Assembly: GCF_009800965.1 (NCBI RefSeq) | Contig: NZ_WUAF01000010.1 | Coordinates: 62,001-126,000 of the forward strand | Source: Cognatazoarcus halotolerans | GTDB taxonomy: Bacteria > Pseudomonadota > Gammaproteobacteria > Burkholderiales > Rhodocyclaceae | Direction of reading: 5' to 3' | Length of the DNA: 64,000 nt | Shown here: one piece after another, positions 17,732 through 27,500 of the stretch | Position numbering within the stretch: position 1 is the first letter of the stretch | Layout: the number at the start of each line of letters is the position of its first letter | Program-made: the position numbers and the translations under genes | The notes under the pieces: model-generated | What the model saw: only the letters and a program-made list of their open reading frames with translations | Databases searched by the model: none | Told to the model about the DNA's origin: nothing

Positions 17732-18531
17732 GGCTGCCGCTCCGGGATGCCGGCCTGGGCGAGTCGCGCCTTCAGTACCGTGCGCCCCACGAAGCCTTCG
17801 GTACGCGTGCCATCTGCCCAGACCAGGGTGGGCGTGCCTTGCACGCCGAGGCGGCGGGCCAACTCCAGGTTGCGGGCGATGGGGTGGTCGCAGGTTGCGC
17901 CGGGGCTGAGGAGCGTCTCGTCGCCCTGGAGCATCAGGCGCTCCCAGGCCTGCTCACGATCGGCCGCACACCACACCGCGATCGGTTTGGTCTCGCCCTG
18001 GAAGGGCACGAGGAAGGTGTAGACGGTGACGTTGTCGAGGCTCGCCAACTCCGGCTCCAACTGCTGGCAGTAGGGGCAGTTGGGATCGCTGAAGACGGCG
18101 AGCCGGCGCTCGCCCTTGCCGCGCACCGTCTTGATCGCATCGGCCATCGGCAACTGGTCGAAGGCAACCGGAGGGATTGGTGCTTGCACGTCGGCCGATT
18201 CGCCCGGGCTGCCGGTGCGCGCGGCCTGCGCCAGCTTCGGGCCGGTGAGGTCCCGCAGGGTCTCGGTGTCGAACAGCCGGCCGAACAGGAAATAGCGCGG
18301 GGCGCTCGCCGAGACGTAGGCGACGTTGCCGTCCATCCAGACCTCAAAAAGGCCGGCCACCGGGGAGCGCGTGACCTCGGTGAAGCGCGTGCCGGGATGG
18401 GCCTTCTGCAAGGCGGCCAGAAGGCGGGATTCGTCGGACGTCGCGGCGTGCGCCGGCGGGAATTCGCCCGCTAACGCCGTGATCAGCGCGATCGCCGCGA
18501 GGCGGCCGCGCACGGCTTCAGTAGTTGCCAT
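17728..18531 (-). CDS. dsbC: DsbC-type periplasmic disulfide isomerase
   Basis: The protein has 267 residues from the ATG at 18531 (it overlaps the traB end by 14 bp; the longer open frame has no signal peptide). Signal peptide: residues 1-29. An N-terminal dimerisation domain ([20 protein letters not shown]) leads to the thioredoxin domain with [16 protein letters not shown] near residue 148, and a second redox-type motif [10 protein letters not shown] gives the cis-Pro. It probably shuffles disulfides in TraN, TraU and TraV. SXT elements carry dsbC at the same place. Confidence 0.92.
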   Translation of the reverse strand: MATTEAVRGRLAAIALITALAGEFPPAHAATSDESRLLAALQKAHPGTRFTEVTRSPVAGLFEVWMDGNVAYVSASAPRYFLFGRLFDTETLRDLTGPKLAQAARTGSPGESADVQAPIPPVAFDQLPMADAIKTVRGKGERRLAVFSDPNCPYCQQLEPELASLDNVTVYTFLVPFQGETKPIAVWCAADREQAWERLMLQGDETLLSPGATCDHPIARNLELARRLGVQGTPTLVWADGTRTEGFVGRTVLKARLAQAGIPERQP

Positions 18532-19879
18532 CGTCGGAGGTCTCCAGGTAGCGGGTTTCGGGAGAGGCGGGGAAGCGCGATGCCGGGGCGGCATTCGCGG
18601 CCATCGGCACGTCGATGCGCACGCCCTTGGTGATCACCACGTCGATTTCGCGGCCGGCATCGACCTCGATGACCGGGAAGGTGTTCTCGGCGAGCTTGAT
18701 GTAGTACTGGGCCAGGCGGTCCAGCGCCTTGCCGACCCCGGTGCCGAGGCCGGCACGGTAGGCTTCGGCGCCGGTGGCACTGGCGACAGTGCCCAGCGCC
18801 GAGGTGCTGTATTCAGTTGACGAGGTGGCCAGGCCCTGGCCGATGCCGCTCACCACGCCGGCCAGCAGCGCATTGGCAAGCATCTGGCCCTGCTTGGTGA
18901 CCAGGCGCCCGCGCATGCCGACCTTGCCGTCCTCGCCGTAGACGCTGCCCTGGATCTTCACTTCCAGCGTGGCGCCGTCGGCCCGCACGCAGGACAGGCT
19001 CTCAGTGCGCAGATAGGCGCGCTCGGAGCTGATGTCGCCGTAGCCGGCCGCGATCACGAAGCACTCGCGGTATTCGCCGCGGAAGCGATTCGGTAGCACG
19101 CTGTTGTCCGAGAGGCGGATCAGCACTGGGTGGGGGTTGGCCTGGGACTGCCCTCCGGTGGGCGCATCGAGCCCGCCCAACAAGGTGCCGCGCGTGAAAC
19201 TCACCGGCAGGAAGGTGGAGAGGGTAGGTGGCGTCCGCGCCCCGGCGCCTGACGCCGGGGCCGTTTCTGTGTTCGATGTCGCTCTGGAACCCGTGCTGGC
19301 CCGGGAACGATCGCCCAAGGAGATGCGGGTGATCGTGGGTATGGCCGGCGCGATCGCGGGTGGTGGCAGGTTCCCCGGGACGCCGGGAGGCATCGCGCCC
19401 GCCGATACTGCCTTGGGCGGCGGTGGCGCCGGCGGCATGGATGTCGGCGGATCTGCCGGCTTCGGCGGGGCCGGTGTGGCGGCGGCTTGTTGGGCCGAGG
19501 TGAGCCGTTGTTCCAGCTCCGCGAAGCGCTGCAGGGTCTTCGCCTCGAAGGCTTGGCGGTCCTTGTTGAGCCGCGCCTGCTCTTCGCGTTCGCTTTCGTA
19601 CTGGGCGAGCTTGCGTCCTGCCGTGCCGACCCATTGGTCCACCGGGTTGACCTGGCCGCCGGGCGGCATGACGCCTATGTTGGTGACGGTGCCGGGTTGC
19701 CCAGCGGCAGTGCGGGCCTCGCCGTTCCTGGCATTGGAGCCGGTGAAGGCGAAGATCAGCCAGAGGATGCCGACGCCGCCGGCGACGATGGTCCCCAGCA
19801 TCGCGTACTGGCGCTGCTTGGGCGACAGGCGTTCCAGCAGGGCGCGCAGGGTGTGGGCGGGTTGGCGCGGCGCGTTCAT
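18518..19879 (-). CDS. traB: TraB, VirB10-like T4SS core channel protein
   Basis: The protein has 453 residues: a short cytoplasmic tail, one membrane helix near residues 26-44 ([21 protein letters not shown]), a coiled coil near 85-125, a Pro/Ala-rich linker near 130-175 ([19 protein letters not shown]) and a C-terminal VirB10/TrbI beta barrel from about 205 ([16 protein letters not shown]... to [14 protein letters not shown]). TraB spans the envelope and links the inner-membrane platform to the TraK/TraV ring. It overlaps traK by 4 bp. Confidence 0.93.
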   Translation of the reverse strand: MNAPRQPAHTLRALLERLSPKQRQYAMLGTIVAGGVGILWLIFAFTGSNARNGEARTAAGQPGTVTNIGVMPPGGQVNPVDQWVGTAGRKLAQYESEREEQARLNKDRQAFEAKTLQRFAELEQRLTSAQQAAATPAPPKPADPPTSMPPAPPPPKAVSAGAMPPGVPGNLPPPAIAPAIPTITRISLGDRSRASTGSRATSNTETAPASGAGARTPPTLSTFLPVSFTRGTLLGGLDAPTGGQSQANPHPVLIRLSDNSVLPNRFRGEYRECFVIAAGYGDISSERAYLRTESLSCVRADGATLEVKIQGSVYGEDGKVGMRGRLVTKQGQMLANALLAGVVSGIGQGLATSSTEYSTSALGTVASATGAEAYRAGLGTGVGKALDRLAQYYIKLAENTFPVIEVDAGREIDVVITKGVRIDVPMAANAAPASRFPASPETRYLETSDDGNY

Positions 19880-20748
19880 CGCCCACCTCCGCGCCGGATC
19901 ACGTAGACGCTGGTGCTCTCGCCGGGGCGCAGGTTGTGGTGCTCAATGGCGATTCCGGCGACCTCGCCGCCGTCTCGGTCGAACTCCTGCTCAGCCACCA
20001 CCATGGGTTCGGTGCCGACGTTCTGCAGCAGGAACTTCTCGCCGATGAGACCGCGCCCCTCGTACTGGCGTACCAAGGAGAAGCGCACTTCGGTCCATAG
20101 CTGGATCGTGCGGTGCACTTCGTCCACCTGGATGTCCGCCGGCACACGGTCCGAGGCCATCGCCACCAGCAGGGCCTTCATCGCCCCGATGGGATTCGGC
20201 GACGGCCCGGCCGCTGCTTGATTCGTCCCCGTCGCCCTGAACGCCTTGGGCGTCTTGTCGCGGATGACGATGGTGTCGGCCGGCGTGTCGGCGCGGCGCA
20301 GCAGCAGCGTGTAGGTGGCGCCGGCCGATGAGACGAACAGGTTGACCGGCTTTGCCGAGTCGCCTACCGGGCGGATATAGACCTCGCCCTTGTCGCGGTC
20401 GCACTCCAGCACGATCTCGCCGCCCGGGTTGAACGCCGGCAGGCCGGCCCCAGGCGCCGTGGCGCCGGGGGTCGTGGGCAGCGCCGGAGACGGGCCGCAG
20501 TTGCTCGACAGGATGTTGCCGAACACGTCGGTGATCGGCGCGTGCTCGATGCGGATGCGCGTCGGCTCCTTGATCGAGAGGATGGCTTCGACGGAAACGC
20601 CGTCGCTGGCCTCGACGAGTTGCAGGGCATGGGCGGGCGCTGCCAGGATGACCGCGGCGACCGTGGCAATCGCCGACAATGCCTGTCCGATGCGCTGCAG
20701 TGGTAGCGGTGTCGTGGCTGGATTACTTGCTGATCTATTTGCTCGCAT
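19876..20748 (-). CDS. traK: TraK, VirB9-like secretin-type core protein
   Basis: The protein has 290 residues with a signal peptide reaching APAHALQ near residue 42. The mature chain is beta-rich: VSVEAILSIKEPTRIRIEHAPITDVFG near residues 52-78 is the TraK N-domain, and EKFLLQNVGTEPMVVAEQEF near 230-250 the C-domain, both typical of F-type TraK. It forms the outer-membrane ring with TraV and TraB. The C-terminus of traE overlaps its start by 14 bp. Confidence 0.9.
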   Translation of the reverse strand: MRANRSASNPATTPLPLQRIGQALSAIATVAAVILAAPAHALQLVEASDGVSVEAILSIKEPTRIRIEHAPITDVFGNILSSNCGPSPALPTTPGATAPGAGLPAFNPGGEIVLECDRDKGEVYIRPVGDSAKPVNLFVSSAGATYTLLLRRADTPADTIVIRDKTPKAFRATGTNQAAAGPSPNPIGAMKALLVAMASDRVPADIQVDEVHRTIQLWTEVRFSLVRQYEGRGLIGEKFLLQNVGTEPMVVAEQEFDRDGGEVAGIAIEHHNLRPGESTSVYVIRRGGGR

Positions 20749-21301
20749 AGGGCACCTCCTTGAAGGCTTTCAGGTGCATGCGCGCGCCGGCATAGCTGAA
20801 CTCGATCAGGTAGGCCTTGAGCTCGTTGGCCGTCTCGAAGCCGTTGACCAGGGTGCGCAGGCGCCCGCGGATGACGACGCTCTGCGCCGCTTCGCTGGGG
20901 ACGAGTTGCTGGGGCGCGAACACGGTGGCGGCGTTGATGCGCTTCAGGCGCTCGGCTTCCACTTCCTGCCGCGCCTTGAGCGGGCCGTGCTGCTCGGGCT
21001 CGACGTAACCCAAGAGGACGTCCTTCTTCCAGTCGATCGACGCCGGCGTTACGTCGAGGATCAGCCAGGCGATGAAGCTGCCCATCTGCTCGAGATATTC
21101 GTGGCTGGCCTGGTCGCGGGTGACCCAGAAAGTCTGGTTGAGGGCGGGCGGCACGACGACCGTGCGCACCGTTCCCAACAGATTGAGGATGACCATTAGG
21201 GCGAGGATCTGGCCGGCAGCCAGCACGCCGACCGCCAGGCCGAGCCCGCGATTGCGGCGCCGCATCTCCTTGATGTCGCCGTTGAGCCGTTCGAAGTCCA
21301 T
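20735..21301 (-). CDS. traE: TraE, VirB8-like assembly protein
   Basis: The protein has 188 residues with one N-terminal membrane helix (residues 20-42, LGLAVGVLAAGQILALMVILNLL) after a basic MRRRNR patch, then a periplasmic domain with VVPPALNQTFWVTRDQASHEYLEQMG, the signature of F-type TraE/VirB8. It nucleates the inner-membrane complex. It is followed upstream by a hairpin-bearing 94 bp gap before traL. Confidence 0.92.
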   Translation of the reverse strand: MDFERLNGDIKEMRRRNRGLGLAVGVLAAGQILALMVILNLLGTVRTVVVPPALNQTFWVTRDQASHEYLEQMGSFIAWLILDVTPASIDWKKDVLLGYVEPEQHGPLKARQEVEAERLKRINAATVFAPQQLVPSEAAQSVVIRGRLRTLVNGFETANELKAYLIEFSYAGARMHLKAFKEVPYASK

Positions 21302-21338
21302 GGTCAGTGCCCGCCCGGCCGCCCGAAGGGCACTGAAC

Positions 21339-21353
21339 GCCCCCTTGGGGGGC
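21339..21353. repeat. Intercistronic GC-rich hairpin between traL and traE
   Basis: A GCCCCC/GGGGGC stem with a TT-centred loop lies in the 94 bp gap between traL and traE, flanked by GAACG and GCAGCGAACGAAGTGAGCG. The arrangement resembles short dispersed intercistronic repeats known from beta-proteobacterial genomes. It could set differential mRNA stability or translation of traE. Only one copy is seen in the window. Confidence 0.45.
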
Positions 21354-21395
21354 AGCGAACGAAGTGAGCGTGGGGGTTCATATTTTCCTCCGGGC

Positions 21396-21695
21396 TCAAC
21401 CGACCATGCGGCGCAGGTGCGAGGGCGGGGTGGCCCGCATCGCGGTCAGGGGGCTCGCGGGCAGATGCCAGTACAGCCAGTGGATCGCATAGGCCGGGTG
21501 CTTGTCCGCCTTCAGTCGCGAGATCCAGCGCGAGAGGAAGATGCCCGTCGCCAGGCAGATGGCGAAGGACATCCTCGTGCCGGACAGGTAGCCGACGAAG
21601 AACATGAAGAAGACCGGCGCCGCGACATCGACGTCCCAGAAGCCGATCTTCCACTGGTCGTCCAAACGACGGGGAATGTAGGTGTCGGTGCGCAT
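21396..21695 (-). CDS. traL: TraL, small inner-membrane T4SS protein (VirB3-like)
   Basis: The protein has 99 residues. The N-terminus DTYIPRRLDDQWKIGFWDVD is a classic TraL motif. Two membrane segments follow near residues 25-40 and 45-58 (AAPVFFMFFVGYL; MSFAICLATGIFLS), then a short tail with HWLYWHLP. It stands between the pilin gene and traE as in F and SXT. Confidence 0.92.
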   Translation of the reverse strand: MRTDTYIPRRLDDQWKIGFWDVDVAAPVFFMFFVGYLSGTRMSFAICLATGIFLSRWISRLKADKHPAYAIHWLYWHLPASPLTAMRATPPSHLRRMVG

Positions 21696-21725
21696 GCCGG
21701 TCTCCCGGAGCTGGCGGCCGGCGGT

Positions 21726-22076
21726 TCAGATGACCGCGCCCATGATCGCGCCCGCGATCACAAGGCCGACGGCGGCGAAGATGGCCAGCCCGACGTAGAA
21801 CAGGACGGGGCCGAAGTTGCGCAGTGCGGACAGCGAAATCAGCGCAACGACGAAGCCGATGAAACCGACCAGCGCCTTGATCCCCGGCCCCAGATCGGCG
21901 AGCTGGGTCAGGGCCGAGGTGAGCGGCCCGGTGATGCCGGTGAAGGCGACCAAGTCCAGGGCGTAGCCGGGGAAGGCGGCGCCGAGGCCGAGCACGATCG
22001 TCGCGAGCAGCATCGCGACGGTCATCGGCTTGCGCGGGGAAACGCGGGGGGAAGCGACGAGCACTGCAGTGTTCAT
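21726..22076 (-). CDS. traA: TraA-like conjugative pilin precursor
   Basis: The protein has 116 residues from the ATG at 22076, preceded by GGAGG. A long leader (about 38 residues, ending near PGYALDLVAF) precedes two hydrophobic helices (IKALVGFIGFVVALISLSAL and VLFYVGLAIFAAVGLVIAGAIMGAVI) separated by a short polar turn, the usual build of TraA/VirB2 pilins. It sits just upstream of traL, the F-plasmid order. The leader would be removed by a signal peptidase, perhaps the S26 enzyme of this operon. Confidence 0.8.
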   Translation of the reverse strand: MNTAVLVASPRVSPRKPMTVAMLLATIVLGLGAAFPGYALDLVAFTGITGPLTSALTQLADLGPGIKALVGFIGFVVALISLSALRNFGPVLFYVGLAIFAAVGLVIAGAIMGAVI

Positions 22077-22210
22077 GAAAACCTCCGGAAATGGATCGAG
22101 CGTTGAACGGGGGTAGGGGAGACGGGTGGGCGTGTCGGGGCGCCGGCGGGTGGGAGCGCGAGCGCTCGAGGGGTGAAGGAGTTCGAGATCGGCGAACGAC
22201 CGGCACGAGG

Positions 22211-22894
22211 TCATGGCAGGTCCTCCTCGTTCATCTGGAAGACCACCTCGACCCGGCGGTTCTGGGCGCGGCCGGCCAGGGTGTCGTTCGGGGCGATGAA
22301 GCAGCACGCACCACGGGCGCGCAGGGTCAGCGTCGCGGCCAGCGCCGGATGCGTCCTGCGAAGGTGGTCGCGAACCGCGAGGGCGCGCGCGAGGGCGAGG
22401 TCCTGGTTGAACGCCAGGGGCCCCGTGCTATCGGTACGGCCGATGATCGTGATACGGCGCACTCGCAACAGGTCGTCCATGGCCGCATTCAGCTGGGAAC
22501 GCGCGGCGCGGCTCAACTTCGCGCTGCTCAGGGCGAACTGCACAATGACCGTGCGCGAGGACTGCGCCATCATCGTCGCAGGAGCGGGCTGCACGGGGGC
22601 GGGCGCGACGGGTTCGGCCGGGACGGGTGACGCGGCAGGGTCGATCGACTGCCTTGGCGCTTCGCTGGCCAGGGTCTTGGGCGTGCGGGTGGGGCAGGCC
22701 GGGGCCACGCACTGCGCGAACACGGCGTCGCGGCCGAAGTCGAGTTGGGCCAGCCGTGCGGGCGCCGTCGCATGCCGTCCGGTTGCGGGATTGGCCGGTA
22801 CCGGCGTGCGGAACAGGCTGCACGACGCTGCGATGGCCGTGCAGCAGCCGACAACCGCAAGCCAACCGGCGCGATGCAGAACGCGAGTCGTCAT
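22211..22894 (-). CDS. OmpA-family peptidoglycan-binding lipoprotein
   Basis: The protein has 227 residues from the ATG at 22894 that overlaps the transglycosylase stop. A lipoprotein signal ends AIAASCSLF with the lipid Cys near residue 25. A Pro/Ala-rich linker follows, then a C-terminal OmpA domain: [20 protein letters not shown], the [25 protein letters not shown] block and NRRVEVVF near the end. Such proteins tie the transfer apparatus to peptidoglycan; related genes open the transfer operons of several ICE families. Confidence 0.85.
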   Translation of the reverse strand: MTTRVLHRAGWLAVVGCCTAIAASCSLFRTPVPANPATGRHATAPARLAQLDFGRDAVFAQCVAPACPTRTPKTLASEAPRQSIDPAASPVPAEPVAPAPVQPAPATMMAQSSRTVIVQFALSSAKLSRAARSQLNAAMDDLLRVRRITIIGRTDSTGPLAFNQDLALARALAVRDHLRRTHPALAATLTLRARGACCFIAPNDTLAGRAQNRRVEVVFQMNEEDLP

Positions 22895-23427
22895 GGCGAG
22901 ACCCTCACCGACATCAGGGCGGGCGCCGCCGTCGTCGATGCCACCTGCGTCGCCGAACGTGCGCCGCGCCGCGGGGGCAACTGTCGGTACACCCGCCAGG
23001 CGTATTTGGCGCGGGCCTCGACGCAGTCCTTGCCTTTGAGTTGCGAGCAGGCCGCGTTGTAGGCGCCGACGGCATCCCACGTCGCGCCTCGCCGCGAAAA
23101 ACTGCCCGCGAGTAGCCAGGCGCCGACATGGATGTTGGTGCAGGGCTCGAAGAGATCGGCTTCGCGGATACCGTGACGGGACAGGGTCCGCAGGTGTCCG
23201 CTGTTGATCTGCATGAGCCCGATGTCGTAGGACCCGGTGCGCCGGACGTGTGAGCGGTTGACCGCCAGGGGATTCAGGTTCGACTCGACCCGGGCAATGG
23301 CATAGAGCAGGTCGGCCGAGATGCCGTAGCGCTGGGCAGCCTCCTCCCAGCAGGCCTGCGCCCCAGTCGACGCGAACGCCAGGACGGCAAACGCAGCCAG
23401 GGCAGCAAGATGCGGCAGTCGACGCAT
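22891..23427 (-). CDS. Lytic transglycosylase of the transfer system
   Basis: The protein has 178 residues with a signal peptide (1-25, cleavage near GAQA). The SLT/goose-lysozyme fold core is present: [26 protein letters not shown] with the catalytic Glu near residue 49, then [14 protein letters not shown] and the GAWLLAGSF helix. It opens local gaps in peptidoglycan for the T4SS (VirB1/TraL-P19 role). It is the first gene of the pilus operon, so the operon promoter should lie in 23428-23598. Confidence 0.92.
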   Translation of the reverse strand: MRRLPHLAALAAFAVLAFASTGAQACWEEAAQRYGISADLLYAIARVESNLNPLAVNRSHVRRTGSYDIGLMQINSGHLRTLSRHGIREADLFEPCTNIHVGAWLLAGSFSRRGATWDAVGAYNAACSQLKGKDCVEARAKYAWRVYRQLPPRRGARSATQVASTTAAPALMSVRVSP

Positions 23428-23598
23428 GAGTCACCTCTCCAAACGAAACCGGAACGGCCCGCCGGGAAGCGGGCAGCGAGGTCTGGGCCGTCGGCGGTGC
23501 GCAGACGGTCAGGGTCTTGTTTGGGTCAGTCCGGCGTCTAGCCGGGCGAGGTGAGCGAGCGGGTCAGGAACGGGTAGGTATGCCGATCAGGAACAACC

Positions 23599-23621
23599 GT
23601 TGAGGTGAGCGAAACCTCAAC
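23599..23621. terminator. Hairpin at the 3' end of the 165-residue ORF, possible terminator
   Basis: GTTGAGGT and ACCTCAAC form an 8-bp stem around a 7-nt loop (GAGCGAA). The hairpin overlaps the stop codon of the minus-strand gene ending at 23617. There is no T-run after it, so intrinsic termination is uncertain; it could instead be a regulatory structure upstream of the transglycosylase gene. Confidence 0.3.
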
Positions 23622-24114
23622 CGGGCGGCGCATCCCACCCGTGATGGGCTCTTTCGGCCATGTTGCGGCGCGCCCGCTGCAGAATGGCAGCACCTGACGG
23701 ATCCGCTGTCCGGCACAGGGCGACGCAGGCCGTCGTCAGTTGGTCGAGTTGAAACTTGGGGTTGGGGTGTCGGTTGGCGGGGGAACGTTGTAGCTCCAAC
23801 AGCAACTGGTACTGCCGCCGCCACATCGATTCACGGCGGCGCGGTGTCTGGGGAGATCGAAGAATGAGTTCGGTCCCGAGAAATTGGAAGATGCACGCAG
23901 ACGGATCCTGGCGCGTGAAGACAAGCGAGACGCAGGAACTGATGAGATCCGGGAAGCGGAACGTTGGTGACACGTTCTTGTCGCTGCGCAGCAGGCCGTA
24001 GAGCCAGTCGTGTTCCTCGAGCCACAGTCGCGTTTCGACGATGTCCTGCCGATCGATTCTTAGTGACTCAGACTTGGCCTTGTCCGGATATTCCTTCGGC
24101 GTAGCGATGAGCAT
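23617..24114 (-). CDS. Unknown conserved-looking ORF between cargo and pilus operon
   Basis: The protein has about 165 residues from the ATG at 24114 (a GAGG sits about 7 nt upstream); the open frame runs 60 codons further but that part is low complexity. The sequence is mixed helical, begins LIATPKEYPDKAKSESLRIDRQDIVETRLW, contains the segment WLEEHDWLYGLLRSDKNVSP and an Arg-rich C-terminal half (RRRESMWRRQYQLLLELQR). No signal peptide and no membrane segment are seen. I do not recognise the family; its compact, non-repetitive sequence looks like a real ICE core gene rather than a shadow frame. Confidence 0.6.
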   Translation of the reverse strand: MLIATPKEYPDKAKSESLRIDRQDIVETRLWLEEHDWLYGLLRSDKNVSPTFRFPDLISSCVSLVFTRQDPSACIFQFLGTELILRSPQTPRRRESMWRRQYQLLLELQRSPANRHPNPKFQLDQLTTACVALCRTADPSGAAILQRARRNMAERAHHGWDAPPG

Positions 24115-24263
24115 GATGTTGACCTCGGGTCGATGGCTGTCGATCGCTGCTGCAATCGTATGGCTCGAAGAGTAGGTCTTGCCGGCTGGGGAGTCTCCCT
24201 GGAATGAAGGTCTTCTGAAGGGGGTTTCGGTATCAGTTCGAGGTCGATGACCGCAGTCGACCG

Positions 24264-24522
24264 TTATGAAAGCGGTTTCCATACCGGCGCGCACAGACCC
24301 AGCAGTCGTGCCCGGATGTCAGAAGGCGACATCGCCAGGTCGACCGTCGCAAATCGGATGTTGTGCCCTTGGATCACAGCCGTTTCGTCCACTTCCTCGC
24401 GGATAGACGGATGCAAGCAAGCCGCTTGCCGAGTCAGCGAGGGCGTCACCGCGTCCCGCTTGTGATCGAAGATAGGCATAGATCTGGTAGACGTAGCCGC
24501 TGCGCAGGGATTCTTCGATCAA
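24264..24522 (-). pseudogene. Frameshifted C-terminal remnant of an mcrC-like restriction gene
   Basis: Reading the minus strand from 24522, one frame gives LIEESLRSGYVYQIYAYLRS, then near 24411-24425 the homology moves to another frame giving LHPSIREEVDETAVIQGHNI and RFATVDLAMSPSDIRARLL before the stop at 24264. The order (YQIYAYL..., then HPS..., then IRFATVDL...) is that of the extreme C-terminus of McrC, the nuclease subunit of McrBC-type systems. The N-terminal 75-80% is absent and a single indel breaks the rest. It abuts the stop codon of the PLD-SNF2 helicase gene, so it marks a recombination edge of the defence island. Confidence 0.65.
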
Positions 24523-27500
24523 GTCCCGGTGGCACCAGTATGTTCGTTAGACTCATCACAGTTTGTGCCCGCAAACGCCTCCAACCAGCTCACCAACAGT
24601 GGATCGCCCCAAGTCAATAAGCGAACCCCTTCGCCGCTGGTTGCTGTAATTTCCTCTTCGTCATCAGCAGATTTCGCCGTTGGAGGATGCCGATCGGCAA
24701 GCTCGCCGTTGAACGTCACAAGCAGCTCTTCGTCATCGAGAATGCCAAGCGGCGCCGGGGCTCCTTGCCACGTCAATCTGAAGCAGGCTCGGCGGCCGTC
24801 TGATTCCGTCGTCTGAGAACCGGGCTCCGGAATCGCCATGATCGACATCCCTGGCGGCACGTGCGTCAGACACCAAGCGGCAAGCTCCTCCTGCGAAACG
24901 CTGCCTGCCTGGGGCTGATCAGACTGATCTATGGCCATCGTTTGAGTAAAGGCTTCGAGCGGCTGCATGCCGCTACCCGCGGTTCTCCGGGTGGCCTCGT
25001 CAAGTAACTGTTGCGCCTCATTCTGTTCCATTTCGCCGCGAGCTACCTTGCTCATAATGCGAGGCATCTCCGCGAGGATCGGCTGCAGCGGTCCGACGAC
25101 CTCCTCAAATATCCGAATCCGGACCTTCAGGGTGAAGTAGGTATCCTCTTCGATCGTTCCACGGAAGTAGAGGTTGTAAATTCCAACTGTCTCAGATTCT
25201 TGCCCGATACGGTCGATCCGGCCGATGCGCTGCTCGACTCGCATGGGGTTCCATGGCAGATCGTAGTTCACAAGGGCAGAAAACTGCTGGAGATTCAAGC
25301 CTTCAGAGGCCGCATCGGTTCCCAGCAGAACATGAATAGCGCGATCATGGTCACGCTTCGAGCGTGCCTTGATTTCGGCCTTGTCAACCAATTTCCAAGT
25401 ATTCGCGCTCGCATCCCACACCTCGCCACCTCGGCCCGAATAGCAGGCCATTCGATCGCCAAATCGAGCGACGAGCCGATCGCGGATGAAGTCCAACGTA
25501 TCGAGATACTGTGTAAAGACGATCACTCGGTGACCACCCGCCACCAAGGCCCTAAGGGTTTCGTCAAACCGTTGAAACTTGCTGTCGCTGTTCCAACGGT
25601 TGAGCGCGCGAATGTAGTCGTCCAGATACTTTCGCTCTTCATCAAGGCTTTGCCGACGCGTTGGGTCCCCGTAGAGGCGCGTCAAGCGTTGGCGTTCGCG
25701 ATCGAAGGCTGCCTCGACTTCGGCAGCTTCGTCTTCTTCCTCGCTCTCTGCCGAGACCAACTGGTGCTGGATTGCGGTAATGTCGTATTCGGACAACTTG
25801 TCCTGGATGGCGCGAATCAAGTCCCGGCGACGCTCCAAGCTCAGTCGAAATGCATGGAAACTGCTCGCCAGACGTTTCCGGAATACCGCCATCAGAAAGC
25901 CTACACCGCTGCGTTCATCAGGAGGAAAGTCCGCCAGGCGGTAGAACTGACGGCACATTTCATCGATGCGCAGGTATAGATGTTCTTCTTCGGCTGATGC
26001 AAAATCGACTGGAACGTCCTCGGGGCGGCGATAGGCGAGTTTGCTGACCATGCCCACCGCCTGATAGGCCCGCAAGGTCGATCGCGTATGACGGAACATT
26101 AGCACGCCGAGTGGTGTCTGGCGCGCCAGAAAAGGGATCAGCGCCTCCGCCTGCAAGGCATTCAGCTGAGACAAGCGAATGGCCAAGCGGGTGGCGAACT
26201 CAGCGGTAGATTGATTTACCGACCGGACGAAGTTCTCCCACTGGAAGCCCGACCAGTGCTGTCTTGGTGGTGCCGTTTCATTTAGTGCGGGTGCCCCCTG
26301 ACGAACAGCGATGCCCGCCATGCGAACAACATTCTGTCGCATTGGAGGGCGGTTACCAAAGGTTCGTAAGTCTTCGAAAAATTGCTGAAAACCAGACGGC
26401 TGAACCCAGTCGCCCCATGCTTGACCCTCAAGGCCACATAGGCGCAGGAGGTCGAATACCTCGATCGGATCGAGTTGCATTGGCGTTGCGGTCAGTAGCC
26501 AGAGTGTCGGGCTGAGCTGGCGACGTCGAATGTCTTGCAACAGGGAGAGGAGTTGGTTGGGCGCATCGTCGAGACCCGAGCGACGCGCCGCATGAGCCTC
26601 ATCGACAATCACGAGATCCCACGGTGGTGCGGCCAGAACCTCTGCGCGCCGGTCCGAACGGGCGATAAGGTGGCGCGACGTGACGATGATTCCCGGTTCG
26701 GCGAGGGCGCTGGCTACTTCCCGTCGTCGACCTGCAACGTCATGTAATGCGCGCCCGTCGTAGAACCAGCCAGTAAGGGCCAGCTTCTCACGTAGTTCTT
26801 CCATCCACTGGCGCACAAGCGAGCGCGGAACAATCAGGAGTATGCGAGAAACCTGCCCTCGAAGCAGGAGCCTGCGCAGCGCAAGGCCACCCTCGATCGT
26901 CTTGCCAAGGCCAACTTCGTCGCAGAAAAGAAAGGAGCGCGGATACTCTTCGCTCGCTCGACGATAGACTCGGTCCTGGTGTGGAAACGGTCGGAAGTGG
27001 GCACCGTCCGACCACAAGGGTGACAGTACCAAATGGGCATTCTCAGGGCGGCGCGGCGCCTCCAGATAGCGCCTGGCAGTGACCCGATCCTCCTCACTTG
27101 GAATTAGCGCGGCGGGCTCCAATGCGTCGCGATTTGGTGGACCGTCGCTCGGAGTGAAGTCGAGCAAGCGTTCCTTTACTGCCTTGGGGAGCGGAAGCAC
27201 CAGGAGCTGCGGATCGTCCCCGTCCCAGATGACCTTGAATTCCTGCTCTTCGGCGTCGATATCCTCGACGTCCTGTGCGGAGAACCAAGAACGCTTTACG
27301 TCGAACTTTTCCCGGTTGCGAGCCCAGGCCGCACCCGTTTCGTTAATTGATCCCTGAAACAAAATGCGCTGCCCCTCCCCGTCGTAGAGTACGCCGGATT
27401 TCGGGTGATACAGCGCGCCCTGACGTCCAGGCAGGTAGGGACGTCCGGAAGGATCGAGTGGCAGGGCCACACGGACTTCCAGCATGCCGGACGCGACCAG

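Noticed and set aside
24264-24479. A stand-alone 71-codon gene before the helicase
   Set aside because: Its sequence continues an adjacent frame that together read like the McrC C-terminus, so a frameshifted remnant explains it better.
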